Below are positions 49,660-62,400 of a stretch of DNA of 64,000 nucleotides, piece by piece. The stretch spans positions 151,216-215,215 of the forward strand of contig JAPMTP010000086.1 of NCBI GenBank assembly GCA_026413225.1, written 5' to 3'. Each line of letters starts with the position of its first letter. Position 1 is the first letter of the stretch. A program made the position numbers and the translations under genes. Source of the DNA: Otis tarda. Lineage: Eukaryota; Chordata; Aves; Otidiformes; Otididae. The notes below the pieces were generated by a model. The model was not told the DNA's origin, made no database searches, and worked only from the letters and a program-made list of their open reading frames with translations.

Positions 49660-52600
49660 TCAGGGGGCGCCCTGGTGCAGCTGGTGGTAAACGTCGAAGC
49701 CCTGTTCGTCAGGGAAAGCCCGGAGCCCCAATGTCTGTGCTGCTGTAGGTGCGCTGCCAATGGCCACTGAGGAGCAGCAAGAGCTTGAATGTCTGGCCCT
49801 TTTGATGTGGGAGGAATGGTCCGACGTTCGTGATTTTTCGGAGTTTTTTTCAGTGAGCGCCCTGGTGCAGCTGGTGGTATACGTCGAAGCCCTGTTCGTC
49901 AGGGAAAGCCCGGAGCCCCAATGTCTGTGCTGCTGTAGGTGCGCTGCCAATGGCCGCTGAGGAGCAGCAAGAGCTTGAGTGGCTGGCACTTTTGGTGTGG
50001 GAGCAATCGTCCGACGTTTGTGATTTTTCGAGTTTTTTTTTTAGGGGGCTCCCACGTTCACCTGGTGGTAAACATCGAAGCCCTGTTCGTCAGTGAAAGC
50101 ACGGAGCCCCAACGTCTGTGCTGCTGTAGGTGCTCTGCCAATGGCCGCTGAGGAGCAGCAAGAGCTTGAGTGGCTGGCACTTTTGGTGTGGGAACAATCG
50201 TTCAACGTTCGTGATTTTTTGTGTTTTTTTTTCAGTGAGCGCCCTGGTGCATCTGGTGGTAAACGTCGAAGCCCTGTTCGTCAGGGAAAGCCCGGAGCCC
50301 CAATGTCTGTGCTGCTGTAGGTGCGCTGCCAATGGCCGCTGAGGAGCAGCAAGAGCTTGAGTGGCTGGCACTTTTGGTGTGGGAGCAATCGTCTGACGTT
50401 CGTGATTTTTCGAGGTTTTTTTTCAGGGGGCGCCCACATGCAGCTGGTGGTTAACGTCGAAGCCCTGTTCGTCAGGGAAAGCCCGGAGCCCCAATGTCTG
50501 TGCTGCTGTAGGTGCACTGCAAATGGCCGCTGAGGAGCAGCAAGAGCTTGAGTGGCTGGCACTTTTGGTGTGTGTACAATCGTCCGACGTTCGTAATTTT
50601 TCGGGGCTTTTTTTTTCAGTGGGCGCCCAGGGGCAGCTGGTGGTATACGTCGAAGCCCTGTTCGTCAGGGAAAGCCCGGAGCCCCAATGTCTGTGCTGCT
50701 GTAGGTGCGCTGCTAATGGCCGCTGAGGAGCAAAAAGAGCTTTAGTGTCTGGCCCTTTTGATGTGGGAGCAATCATCCGACGTTCGTGATTTTTCGGGGC
50801 TTTTATTTCAGGGGGCGCCCACGTGCACCTAGTGGCAAACGTCGAAGCCCTGCTCCTCAGGGAAAGCCCGGAGCCCCAATGTCTGTGGTGCTGTAGGTGC
50901 ACTGCCAATGGGCGCTGAGGAGCAAAAAGAGCTTGAATGTCTGGCCCTTTTGATGTGGGAGCAATCTTCCGACGTTCGTGATTTTTCGGGGTTTTGTTTC
51001 AGGGGGCACCCTCGTGCAGCTGGTGGTAAACGTCGAAGCCCTGCTCGTCAGGGAAAGCCTGGAGCCCCAATGTCTGTGCTGCTGTAGGTGCGCTGCCAAT
51101 GGCCGCTGAGGAGCAGCAAGAGCTTGAGTGGCTGGCACTTTTGGTGTGGGAGCAATCGTCTGACGTTCGTGATTTTTTGGGGTTTTTTTCAGTGGGCGCC
51201 CCGGTGCAGATGGTGGTAAACGTCGAAGCCCTGTTCGTCAGGGGAAGCCCGGAGCCCCAATGTCTGTGGTGCTGTAGGTGCACTGCCAATGGCCGCTGAG
51301 GAGCAGCAAGAGCTTGAGTGGCTGGCACTTTTGGTGTGGGAGCAATGGTCCAACGTTAGTGATTTTTCGAGTTTTTTTTTCAGGGGACGCCCTGGTGCAG
51401 CTGGTGGTATACGTCGAAGCCCTGTTTGTCAGTGAAAGCCCGGAGCCCCAATGTCTCTGCTGCTGTAGGTGCGCTGCCAATGGCCACTGAGGAGTAAAAA
51501 GAGCTTGAGTGGCTGGCACTTTTGTTGTGGGAGCAATGGTTCGACGTTCGTGATTTTTCGGGGCTTTTTTCACTGGGTGCCCATGTGTAGGTGGTGGTAA
51601 ACGTGGAAGCCCTGTTCGTCAGGGAAAGCCCGGAGCCCCAATGTCTGTGCTGCTGTAGGTGCACTGCCAATGTCCGCAGAGGAGCAAAAAGAGCTTGAGT
51701 GTCTGGCCCTTTTGGTGTGGGAGCAATGGTCCGACGTTCGTGATTTTTCGGGGTTTTTTTCAGTGAGCGCCCTGGTGCAGCTGGTGGTAAACTTCGAAGC
51801 CCTGTTCGTCAGGGAAAGACCGGAGCCCCAATTTCTCTGCTGCTGTAGGTGCGCTACCAATGGCCGCTGAGGAGCAAAAAGAGCTTGAGTGGCTGGCACT
51901 TTTGTTGTGGGAGCAATGGTTCGACGTTCGTGATTTTTCGGGGTTTTTTTCACTGGGTGCCCATGTGTAGCTGGTGGTAAACGTGGAAGCCCTGTTCGTC
52001 AGGGAAAGCCCGGAGCCCCAATGTCTGTGCTGCTGCAGATGCGCTGCCAATGGCTGCTGAGGAGCAGCAAGAGCCTGAGTGGCTGGCACTTTTGGTGTGG
52101 GAGCAATAGTCTGACGTTCGCGATTTTTGGGGTTTTTTTTTCAGGGAGCGCCCACGTGCAGCTGGTGGTAAACGTCGAAGCCCTGTTCGTCAGGGAAAGC
52201 CCGGAGCTCCAATGTCTGTGCTGCTGTAGGTGCACTGCCAATGGCCACTGAGGAGCAAAAAGAGCTTGAGTGTCTGGCCCTTTTGGTGTGGGAGGAATGG
52301 TCCGACGTTCGTGATTTTTCGGAGTTTTTTTCAGTGAGCGCCCTGGTGCAGCTGGTGGTATACGTCGAAGCCCTGTTCGTCAGGGAAAGCCCGGAGCCCC
52401 AATGTCTGTGCTGCTGTAGGTGCGCTGCCAATGGCCGCTGAGGAGCAGCAAGAGCTTGAGTGGCTGGCACTTTTGGTGTGGGAGCAATCGTCCGACGTTT
52501 GTGATTTTTCGTGTTTTTTTTTTAGGGGGCTCCCACGTTCAGCTGGTGGGAAACATCGAAGCTCTGTTCGTCAGTGAAAGCACGGAGCCCCAATGTCTGT

Positions 52601-54930
52601 GCTGCTGTAGGTGCTCTGCCAATGGCCGCTGAGGAGCAGCAAGAGCTTGAGTGGCTGGCACTTTTGGTGTGGGAACAATCGTTCAACGTTCGTGATTTTT
52701 TGTGTTTTTTTTTTTCAGTGAGCGCCCTGGTGCATCTGGTGGTAAACGTCGAAGCCCTGTTCGTCAGGGAAAGCCCGGAGCCCCAATGTCTGTGCTGCTG
52801 TAGGTGCGCTGCCAATGGCCGCTGAGGAGCAGCAAGAGCTTGAGTGGCTGGCACTTTTGGTGTGGGAGCAATCGTCTGACGTTCGTGATTTTTCGAGGTT
52901 TTTTTTCAGGGGGCGCCCACATGCAGCTGGTGGTAAACGTCGAAGCCCTGTTCGTCAGGGAAAGCCCGGAGCCCCAATGTCTGTGCTGCTGTAGGTGCTC
53001 TGCCAATGGCCGGTGAGGAGCAGCAAGAGCTTGAGTGGCTGGCACTTTTGGTGTGTGTACAATCGTCCGACGTTCGTAATTTTTCGGGGCTTTTTTTTTC
53101 AGTGGGCGCCCAGGGGCAGCTGGTGGTATACGTCGAAGCCCTGTTCGTCAGGGAAAGCCCGGAGCCCCAATGTCTGTGCTGCTGTAGGTGCGCTGCTAAT
53201 GGCCGCTGAGGAGCAAAAAGAGCTTTAGTGTCTGGCCCTTTTGATGTGGGAGCAATCATCCGACGTTCGTGATTTTTCGGGGCTTTTATTTCAGGGGGCG
53301 CCCACGTGCACCTAGTGGCAAACGTCGAAGCCCTGCTCCTCAGGGAAAGCCCGGAGCCCCAATGTCTGTGGTGCTGTAGGTGCACTGCCAATGGCCGCTG
53401 AGGAGCAAAAAGAGCTTGAATGTCTGGCCCTTTTGATGTGGGAGCAATCTTCCGACGTTCGTGATTTTTCGGGGTTTTGTTTCAGGGGGCACCCTCGTGC
53501 AGCTGGTGGTAAACGTCGAAGCCCTGCTCGTCAGGGAAAGCCTGGAGCCCCAATGTCTGTGCTGCTGTAGGTGCGCTGCCAATGGCCGCTGAGGAGCAGC
53601 AAGAGCTTGAGTGGCTGGCACTTTTGGTGTGGGAGCAATCGTCTGACGTTCGTGATTTTTTGGGGTATTTTTCAGTTGGCGCCCCGGTGCAGATGGTGGT
53701 AAACGTCGAAGCCCTGTTCGTCAGGGGAAGCCCGGAGCCCCAATGTCTGTGCTGTGGTGCTGTAGGTGCACTGCCAATGGCCGCTGAGGAGCAGCAAGAG
53801 CTTGAGTGGCTGGCACTTTTGGTGTGGGAGCAATGGTCCAACGTTAGTGATTTTTCGAGTTTTTTTTTCAGGGGACGCCCTGGTGCAGCTGGTGGTATAC
53901 GTCGAAGCCCTGTTTGTCAGTGAAAGCCCGGAGCCCCAATGTCTCTGCTGCTGTAGGTGCGCTGCCAATGGCCACTGAGGAGTAAAAAGAGCTTGAGTAG
54001 CTGGCACTTTTGTTGTGGGAGCAATGGTTCGACGTTCGTGATTTTTCGGGGCTTTTTTCACTGGGTGCCCATGTGTAGGTGGTGGTAAACGTGGAAGCCC
54101 TGTTCGTCAGGGAAAGCCCGGAACCCCAATGTCTGTGCTGCTGTAGATGCGCTGCCAATGGCCGCTGAGGAGCAGCAAGAGCCTGAGTGGCTGGCACTTT
54201 TGGTGTGGGAGCAATAGTCTGACGTTCGCGATTTTTTGGGGTTTTTTTTTCCGGGAGCGCCCACGTGCAGCTGGTGGTAAACGTCGAAGCCCTGTTCGTC
54301 AGGGAAAGCCCGGAGCCCCAATGTCTGTGCTGCTGTAGGTGCACTGCCAATGTCCGCAGAGGAGCAAAAAGAGCTTGAGTGTCTGGCCCTTTTGGTGTGG
54401 GAGCAATTGTCCGACGTTCGTGATTTTTCGGGGTTTTTTTCAGTGAGCGCCCTGGTGCAGCTGGTGGTAAACTTCGAAGCCCTGTTCGTCAGGGAAAGCC
54501 CGGAGCCCCAATTTCTCTGCTGCTGTAGGTGCGCTACCAATGGCCGCTGAGGAGCAAAAAGAGCTTGAGTGGCTGGCACTTTTGTTGTGGGAGCAATGGT
54601 TCGACGTTCGTGATTTTTCGGGGTTTTTTTCACTGGGTGCCCATGTGTAGCTGGTGGTAAACGTGGAAGCCCTGTTCGTCAGGGAAAGCCCGGAGCCCCA
54701 ATGTCTGTGCTGCTGCAGATGCGCTGCCAATGGCTGCTGAGGAGCAGCAAGAGCCTGAATGGCTGGCACTTTTGGTGTGGGAGCAATAGTCTGACGTTCG
54801 CGATTTTTTGGGGTTTTTTTTCAGGGAGCGCCCACGTGCAGCTGGTGGTAAACGTCGAAGCCCTGTTCGTCAGGGAAAGCCCGGAGCTCCAATGTCTGTG
54901 CTGCTGTAGGTGCACTGCCAATGGACACTG
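49660..54930 (-). repeat. Tandem 13-unit higher-order repeat (2.48 kb), two copies
   Basis: The unit series at about 49660-52140 recurs at about 52141-54820. The offset is 2483 bp over most of the length (50423 to 52906, 50857 to 53340), then 2680 bp at the right end. One extra unit in the second copy (about 54147-54338) accounts for the change. Markers include GTGTGTACAATCGTCC, TAGTGGCAAACGTCG and CAGATGGTGGTAAACG. Confidence 0.8.
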
Positions 54931-57900
54931 AGGAGCAAAAAGAGCTTGAGTGTCTTGCCCTTTTGGTGTGGGAGCAATGGTCCGACTTTCGTGATTTTTC
55001 GGGGTTTTTTTCAGTGAGCGCCCTGGTGCAGCTGGTGGTAAACGTCGAAGCCCTGTTCGTAAGGGAAAGCCCGGAGCCCCAATGTCTGTGCTGCTGTAGG
55101 TGCACTGCCAATGGCCGCTGAGGAGTAAAAAGAGCTTGAGTGGCTGGCCCTTTTGGTGTGGGAGCAATGGTCTAACGTTTGTGATATTTCGAGTTTTTTT
55201 TTCAGGGGGCGCCCTCGTGCAGCTGGTGGTATACGTCGAAGCCCTGTTCGTCAGGGAAAGCCCGGAGCCCCAATGTCTGTGCTGCTGTAGGTGCGCTGCC
55301 AATGGCCGCTGAGGAGCAGCAAGAGCTTGAGTGGATGGCACTTTTGGTGTGGGAGCAATCGTCCGACGTTCGTGATTCTTTGGGGTTTTTTTTCAAGGAG
55401 CGCCCTTGTGCAGCTGGTGGTATACGTCGAAGCCCTGTTCGTCAGGGAAAGCCCGGAGCCCCAATGTCTGTGCTGCTGTAGGTGCACTGCCAATGGCCGC
55501 TGAGGAGCAGCAAGAGCTTGAGTGGCTGGCACTTTTGGTGTGGGAGCAATCGTCCGACGTTCGTGATTTTTCGGGGTTTCTTTTTCAGGGGGCGCCCGGG
55601 TGCAGCTGGTGGTAAACGTCGAAGCCCTGTTCGTCAGGGAAAGCCCGGAGCCCCAATGTCTGTGCTGCTGTAGGTGCGCTGCCAATGGCCACTGAGGAGC
55701 AGCAAGAGCTTGAGTGGCTGGCACTTTTGGTGTGGGAGCAATCGTCCAACGTTCGTGATTTTTCGGGGCTTTTATTTCAGGGGGCGCCCACGTGCGCATG
55801 GTGGTAAACGTCGAAGCCCTGCTCCTCAGGGAAAGCCCGGAGCCCCAATGTCTGTGCTGCTGTAGCTGCACTGCCAATGGCCACTGAGGAGCAGCAAGAG
55901 CTTGAGTGGCTGGCACTTTTGGTGTGGGAGCAATGGTCCAACGTTCGTGATTTTTCGGGTTTTTTTTTCAGGGGGCGCCCAGGGGCAGCTGGTGGTAAAC
56001 GTCGAAGCCCTGTTCGTCAGGGAAAGCCCGGAGCCCCAATGTCTGTGCTGCTGTATGTGCACTGCCAATGGCCGCTGAGGAGCAGCAAGAGCTTGAGTGG
56101 CTGGCACTTTTGGTGTGGGAGCAATCGTCAGACGTTCGCGATTTTTTGGGTTTTTTTTTCAGTGAGCGCCCAGGTGCAGCTGGTGGTAAACGTCGAAGCC
56201 CTGTTCGTCAGGGAAAGCCCGGAGCCCCAATGTCTGTGCTGCTGTAGGTGCGCTGCCAATGGCCGCTGAGGAGCAGCAAGAGCTTGAGTGGCTGGCCCTT
56301 TTGGTGTGGGAGCAATGGTCCGACGTTCGTGATTTTTCGGGGTTTTTTCAGTGAGCGCCCTGGTGCAGCTGGTGGTAAACGTCGAAGCCCTGTTCGTCAG
56401 GGAAAGCCCGGAGCCCCAATGTCTCTGCTGCTGTAGGTGCGCTGCCAATGGCCGCTGAGGAGCAAAAAGAGCTTGAGTGGCTGGCACTTTTGTTGTGGGA
56501 GCAATGGTTCGACGTTCGTGATTCTTTGGGGTTTTTTTTCAAGGAGCGCCCTTCTGCAGCTGGTGGTATACGTCGAAGCCCTGTTCGTCAGGGAAAGCCC
56601 GGAGCCCCAATGTCTGTGCTGCTGTAGGTGCACTGCCAATGGCCGCTGAGGAGCAGCAAGAGCTTGAGTGGCTGGCACTTTTGGTGTGGGAGCAATCGTC
56701 CGACGTTCGTGATTTTTTGGGGTTTTTTTTCAGTGAGCGCCCTGGTGCAGCTGGTGGTAAACGTCGAAGCCCTGTTCATCAGGGAAAGCCCGGAGCCCCA
56801 ATGTCTGTGGTGCTGTAGGTGCGCTGCCAATGGCCGCTGAGGAGCAAAAAGAGCTTTAGTTTCTGGCCCTTTTGATGTGGGAGCAATCATCCGACGTTTG
56901 TGATTTTTCGGGGTTTTTTTCAGTGAGGGACCTGGTGCAGCTGGTGGTAAACATCGAAGCCCTGTTCATCAGGGAAAGCCCGGAGCCCCAATGTCTGTGC
57001 TGCTGTATGTGCACTGCCAATGACCGCTGAGGAGCAGCAAGAGCTTGAGTGGCTGGCACTTTTGGTGTGGGAGCAATCGTCCAACGTTCGTGATTTTTCG
57101 GGGTTTATTTTCAGGGGGCGCCCACATGCAGCTGGTGGTAAACGTCGAAGCCGTGTTCGTCAGGGAAAGCCTGGAGCGCCAAAGTCTGTGCTGCTGTAGA
57201 TGCGCTGCCAATGGCCGCTGAGGAGCAGCAAGAGCTTGAGTGGCTGGCACTTTTGGTGTGGGAGCAATCGTCCGACGTTCGTAATTTTTCGGGGCTTTTT
57301 TTTTCAGTGGGCGCCCACGTGCACCTGGTGGCAAACGTCGAAGCCATGCTCCTCAGGGAAAGCCCGGAGCCCCAATGTCTGTGCTGCTGTAGGTGCACTG
57401 CCAATGGCCACTGAGGAGCAGCAAGAGCTTGAATGTCTGGCCCTTTTGATGTGGGAGGAATGGTCCGACGTTCGCGATTTTCCGGGGTTTTTTTCAGTGA
57501 GCGCCCTGGTGCAGCTGGTGGTATACGTCGAAGCCCTGTTCGTCAGGGAAAGCCCGGAGCCCCAATGTCTGTGCTGCTGTAGGTGCACTGCCAATGGCCG
57601 CTGAGGAGCAGCAAGAGCTTGAGTGGCTGGCACTTTTGGTGTGGGAGCAATCGTCCGACGTTCGTGATTTTTCGAGTTTTTTTTCAGGGGGCGCCCGGGT
57701 GCAGCTGGTGGTAAACGTCGAAGCCCTGTTCGTCAGGGAAAGCCTGGAGCCCCAATGTCTGTGCTGCTGTAGGTGCACTGCCAATGGCCGCTGAGGAGCA
57801 GCAAGAGCTTGAGTGGCTGGCACTTTTGGTGTGGGAGTAATCGTCCGACGTTCGTAATTTTTCGGGGCTTTTATTTTCAGGGGGCGCCCACGTGCTCCTG

Positions 57901-59489
57901 GTGGTAAACGTCGAAGCCCTGCTCCTCAGGGAAAGCCCGGAGCCCCAATGTCTGTGCTGCTGTAGCTGCACTGCCAATGGCCACTGAGGAGCAGCAAGAG
58001 CTTGAGTGGCTGGCACTTTTGGTGTGGGAGTAATCGTCCAACGTTCGTGATTTTTCGGGTTTTTTTTTCAGGAGGCGCCCACGTGCAGCTGGTGGTAAAC
58101 GTCGAAGCCCTGTTCGTCAGGGAAAGCCCGGAGCCCCAATGTCTGTGCTGCTGTAGGTGCACTGCAAATGGCCGCTGAGGAGCAGCAAGAGCTTGAGTGG
58201 CTGGCACTTTTGGTGTGGGTACAATCGTCCGACGTTCGTAATTTTTCGGAGCTTTTTTTTTCAGTGGGCGCCCAGGGGCAGCTGGTGGTATACGTCGAAG
58301 CCCTGTTCGTCAGGGAAAGCCCGGAGCCCCAATGTATGTGCTGCTGTAGGTGCGCTGCCAATGGCCGCTGAGGAGCAAAAAGAGCTTTAGTGTCTGGCCC
58401 TTTTGATGTGGGAGCAATCATCCGACGTTTGTGATTTTTCGGGGTTTTTTTCAGTGAAGGACCTGGTGCAGCTGGTGGTAAACGTCGAAGCCCTGTTCGT
58501 CAGGGAAAGCCTGGACCCCCAATATCTGTGCTGCTGTAGGTGCGCTGCCAATGGCCGCTGAGGAGCAAAAAGAGCTTGAGTGGCTGGCACTTTTGGTGTG
58601 GGAGCAATCGTCCGACGTTCGTAATTTTTCGGGGTATTATTTCAGGGGGCGCCCACGTGCACATGGTGGCAAACGTCGAAGCCCTGCTCCTCAGGGAAAG
58701 CCCGGAGCCCCAATGTCTGTGCTGCTGTAGGTGCACTGCCAATGGCTACTGAGGAGCAGCAAGAGCTTGAATGTCTGGCCCTTTTGATGTGGGAGCAATG
58801 GTCCGACGTTCGTGATTTTTCAGGGTTTTTTTTCAGGGGGCACCCTCGTGCAGCTGGTGGTAAACGTCGAAGCCCTGTTCGTCAGGGAAAGCCCGGAGCC
58901 CCAAAGTCTGTGCTGCTGTAGGTGCACTGCCAATGGCCGCTGAGGAGCAGCAAGAGCTTGAGTGGCTGGCACTTTTGGTGTGGGAGCAATCGTCCAAAGT
59001 TCGTGATTTTTTGGGTTTTTTTTTCAGTGAGCGCCAAGGTGCAGCTGGTGGTAAACGTCGAAGCCCTGTTCGTCAGGGAAAGCCCGGAGCCCCAATGTCT
59101 GTGCTGCTGTAGGTGGACTGCCAATGGCCGCTGAGGAGCAGCAAGAGCTTGAGTGGCTGGCACTTTTGGTGTGGGAGCAATCGTCCGACGTTCGTAATTT
59201 TTTGGGGCTTTTTTTTTCACTGGGCGCCCAGGGGCAGCTGGTGGTATACGTCGAAGCTCCTGTTCGTCAGGGAAACCCGGAGCCCCAATGTCTGTGCTGC
59301 TGTAGGTGCGCTGCCAATGGCCGCTGAGGAGCAAAAAGAGCTTTAGTGTCTGGCCCTTTTGATGTGGGAGCAATCATCCGACGTTTGTGATTTTTCGGGG
59401 TTTTTTTCAGTGAGGGACCTGGTGCAGCTGGTGGTAAACGTCGAAGCCCTGTTCGTCAGGGAAAGCCCGGAGCCCCAATGTCTGTGCTG

Positions 59490-62400
59490 CTGTATGTGCA
59501 CTGCCAATGACCGCTGAGGAGCAGCAAGAGCTTGAGTGGCTGGCACTTTTGGTGTGGGAGCAATCGTCCGACGTTCGTAATTTTTCGGGGCTTTTTTTTT
59601 CAGAGGGCGCCCACGTGCACCTGGTGGCAAACGTCGAAGCCATGCTCCTCAGGGAAAGCCCGGAGCCCCAATGTCTGTGCTGTTGTAGGTGCACTGCCAA
59701 TGGCCACTGAGGAGCAGCAAGAGCTTGAATGTCTGGCCCTTTTGATGTGGGAGGAATGGTCCGATGTTCGTGATTTTTCGGGGATTATTTTCAGTGAGCG
59801 CCCAGGTGCAGCTGGTGGTATACGTCGAAGCCCTGTTCGTCAGGGAAAGCCCGGAGCCCCAATGTCTGTGCTGCTGCAGGTGCACTGCCAATGGCCGCTG
59901 AGGAGCAGCAAGAGCTTGAGTGGCTGGCACTTTTGGTGTGGGAGCAATGGTCCGACGTTCGTGATTATTCGGGGTTTCTTTTTCAGGGGGCGCCCACGTG
60001 CAGCTCGTGGTATACGTCGAAGCCCTGTTCGTCAGGGAAAAACCGGAGCCCCAATGTCTGTGCTGCTGTAGGTGCACTGCCAATGGCCACTGAGGGACAG
60101 CAAGAGCTTGAGTGGCTGGCACTTTTGGTGTGGGAGCAATGGTCCGACGTTCGTGATTTTTCGAGTTTTTTTTTCAGTGGGCGCCCGCGTGTAGCTGGTG
60201 GGAAACGTCAAAGCCCTGTTCGTCAGTGAAAGCCCGGAGCCCCAATGTCTGTGCTGCTGTAGCTGTGCTGCCAATGGCCGCTGAGGAGCAGCAAGAGCTT
60301 GAGTGGCTGGCACTTTTGTTGTGGGAGCAATCGTCTGACGTTTGTGATTTTTCGGGTTTTTTTTCAGTCAGGGACCTGGTGCAGCTGGTGGTAAACGTCG
60401 AAGCCCTGTTCATCAGGGAAAGCCCGGAGCCCCAATGTCTGTGCTGCTCTATGTGCACTGCCAATGACCGCTGAGGAGCAGCAAGAGCTTGAGTGGCTGG
60501 CACTTTTGGTGTGGGAGCAATCGTCCAACGTTCGTGATTTTTCGGGGTTTTTTTTCAGGGGGCGCCCACATGCAGCTGGTGGTAAACGTCGAAGCCCTGT
60601 TCCTCAGGGAAAGCCCGGAGCCCCAATGTCTGTGCTGCTGTAGGTGCACTGCCAATGGCCGTTGAGGAGCAGCAAGAGCTTGAGTGGCTGGCCCTTTTGA
60701 TGTGGGAGGAATGGTCCGACGTTCGTGATTTTTCGGGGTTTTTTTCAGTGAGCGCCCAGGTGCAGCTGGTGGTATACGTCGAAGCCCTGTTCGTCAGGGA
60801 AAGCCCGGAGCCCCAATGTCTGTGCTGCTGTAGCTGCACTGCCAATGGCCACTGAAGAGCAGCAAGAGCTTGAGTGGCTGGCACTTTTGGTGTGGGAGTA
60901 ATCGTTCAACGTTCGTGATTTTTCGGGTTTTTTTTTCAGGGGGCGCCCCGATGCAGCTGGTGGTAAATGTCGAAGCCCTGTTCGTCAGGGAAAGCCCGGA
61001 GCCCCAATGTCTGTGCTGCTGTAGGTGCACTGCAAATGGCCGCTGAGGAGCAGCAAGAGCTTGAGTGGCTGGCACTTTTGGTGTGGGTACAATCGTCCGA
61101 CGTTCGTAATTTTTTGGGGTTTTTTTTTCAGTGGGCGCCCAGGGGCAGCTGGTGGTATACGTCGAAGCCCTGTTCGTCAGGGAAAGCCCGGAGCCCCAAT
61201 GTCTGTGCTGCTGTAGGTGCGCTGCCAATGGCCGCTGAGGAGCAAAAAGAGCTTTAGTGTCTGGCCCTTTTGATGTGGGAGCAATCATCCGACGTTTGTG
61301 ATTTTTCGGGTTTTTTTTCAGTGAGGGACCTGGTGCAGCTGGTGGTAAACGTCGAAGTCCTGTTCGTCAGGGAAAGCGCGGAGCCCCAATGTCTGTGCTG
61401 CTGCAGGTGCACTGCCAATGGCCGCTGAGGAGCAGCAAGAGCTTGAGTGGCTGGCACTTTTGGTGTGGGAGCAATCGTCTGACGTTCGTGATTATTCGGG
61501 GTTTCTTTTTCAGGGGGCGCCCACGTGCAGCTCGTGGTATACGTCGAAGCCCTGTTCGTTAGGGAAAGCCCGGAGCCCCAATGTCTGTGCTGCTGTAGGT
61601 GCACTGCCAATGGCCACTGAGGGACAGCAAGAGCTTGAGTGGCTGGCACTTTTGGTGTGGGAGCAATCGTCCAACGTTCGTGATTTTTCGGGGTTTTTTT
61701 TCAGGGGGCGCCCACATGCAGCTGGTGGTAAACGTCGAAGCCATGCTCCTCAGGGAAAGCCCGGAGCCCCAATGTCTGTGCTGCTGTAGGTGCACTGCCA
61801 ATGGCCACTGAGGAGCAGCAAGAGCTTGAATGTCTGGCCCTTTTGATGTGGGAGGAATGGTCCGACGTTCGTGATTTTTCGGGGTTTTTTTCAGTGAGCG
61901 CCCTGGTGCAGCTGGTGGTATACGTCGAAGCCCTGTTCGTCAGGGAAAGCCCGGAGCCCCAATGTCTGTGCTGCTGTAGGTGCACTGCCAATGGCCGCTG
62001 AGGAGCAGCAAGAGCTTGAGTGGCTGGCACTTTTGGTGTGGGAGCAATCGTCCAACGTTCGTGAATTTTCGGGCTTATTTTTCAGGTGGCGCCCTGGTGC
62101 AGCTGGTGGTAAACGTCGAAGCCCTGTTCGTCAGGGAAAGCCTGGAGCCCCAATATCTGTGCTGCTGTAGGTGCGCTGCCAATGGCCGCTGAGGAGCAGC
62201 AAGAGCTTGAGTGGCTGGCACTTTTGGTGTGGGAGCAATCGTCCGACGTTCGTAATTTTTCGGGGATTTTATTTTCAGTGAGCGCCCTGGTGCAGCTGGT
62301 GGTATACGTCAAAGCCCTGTTCGTCAGGGAAAGCCCGGAGCCCCAAAGTCTGTGCTGCTGTATGTGCACTGCCAATGACCGCTGAGGAGCAGCAAGAGCT

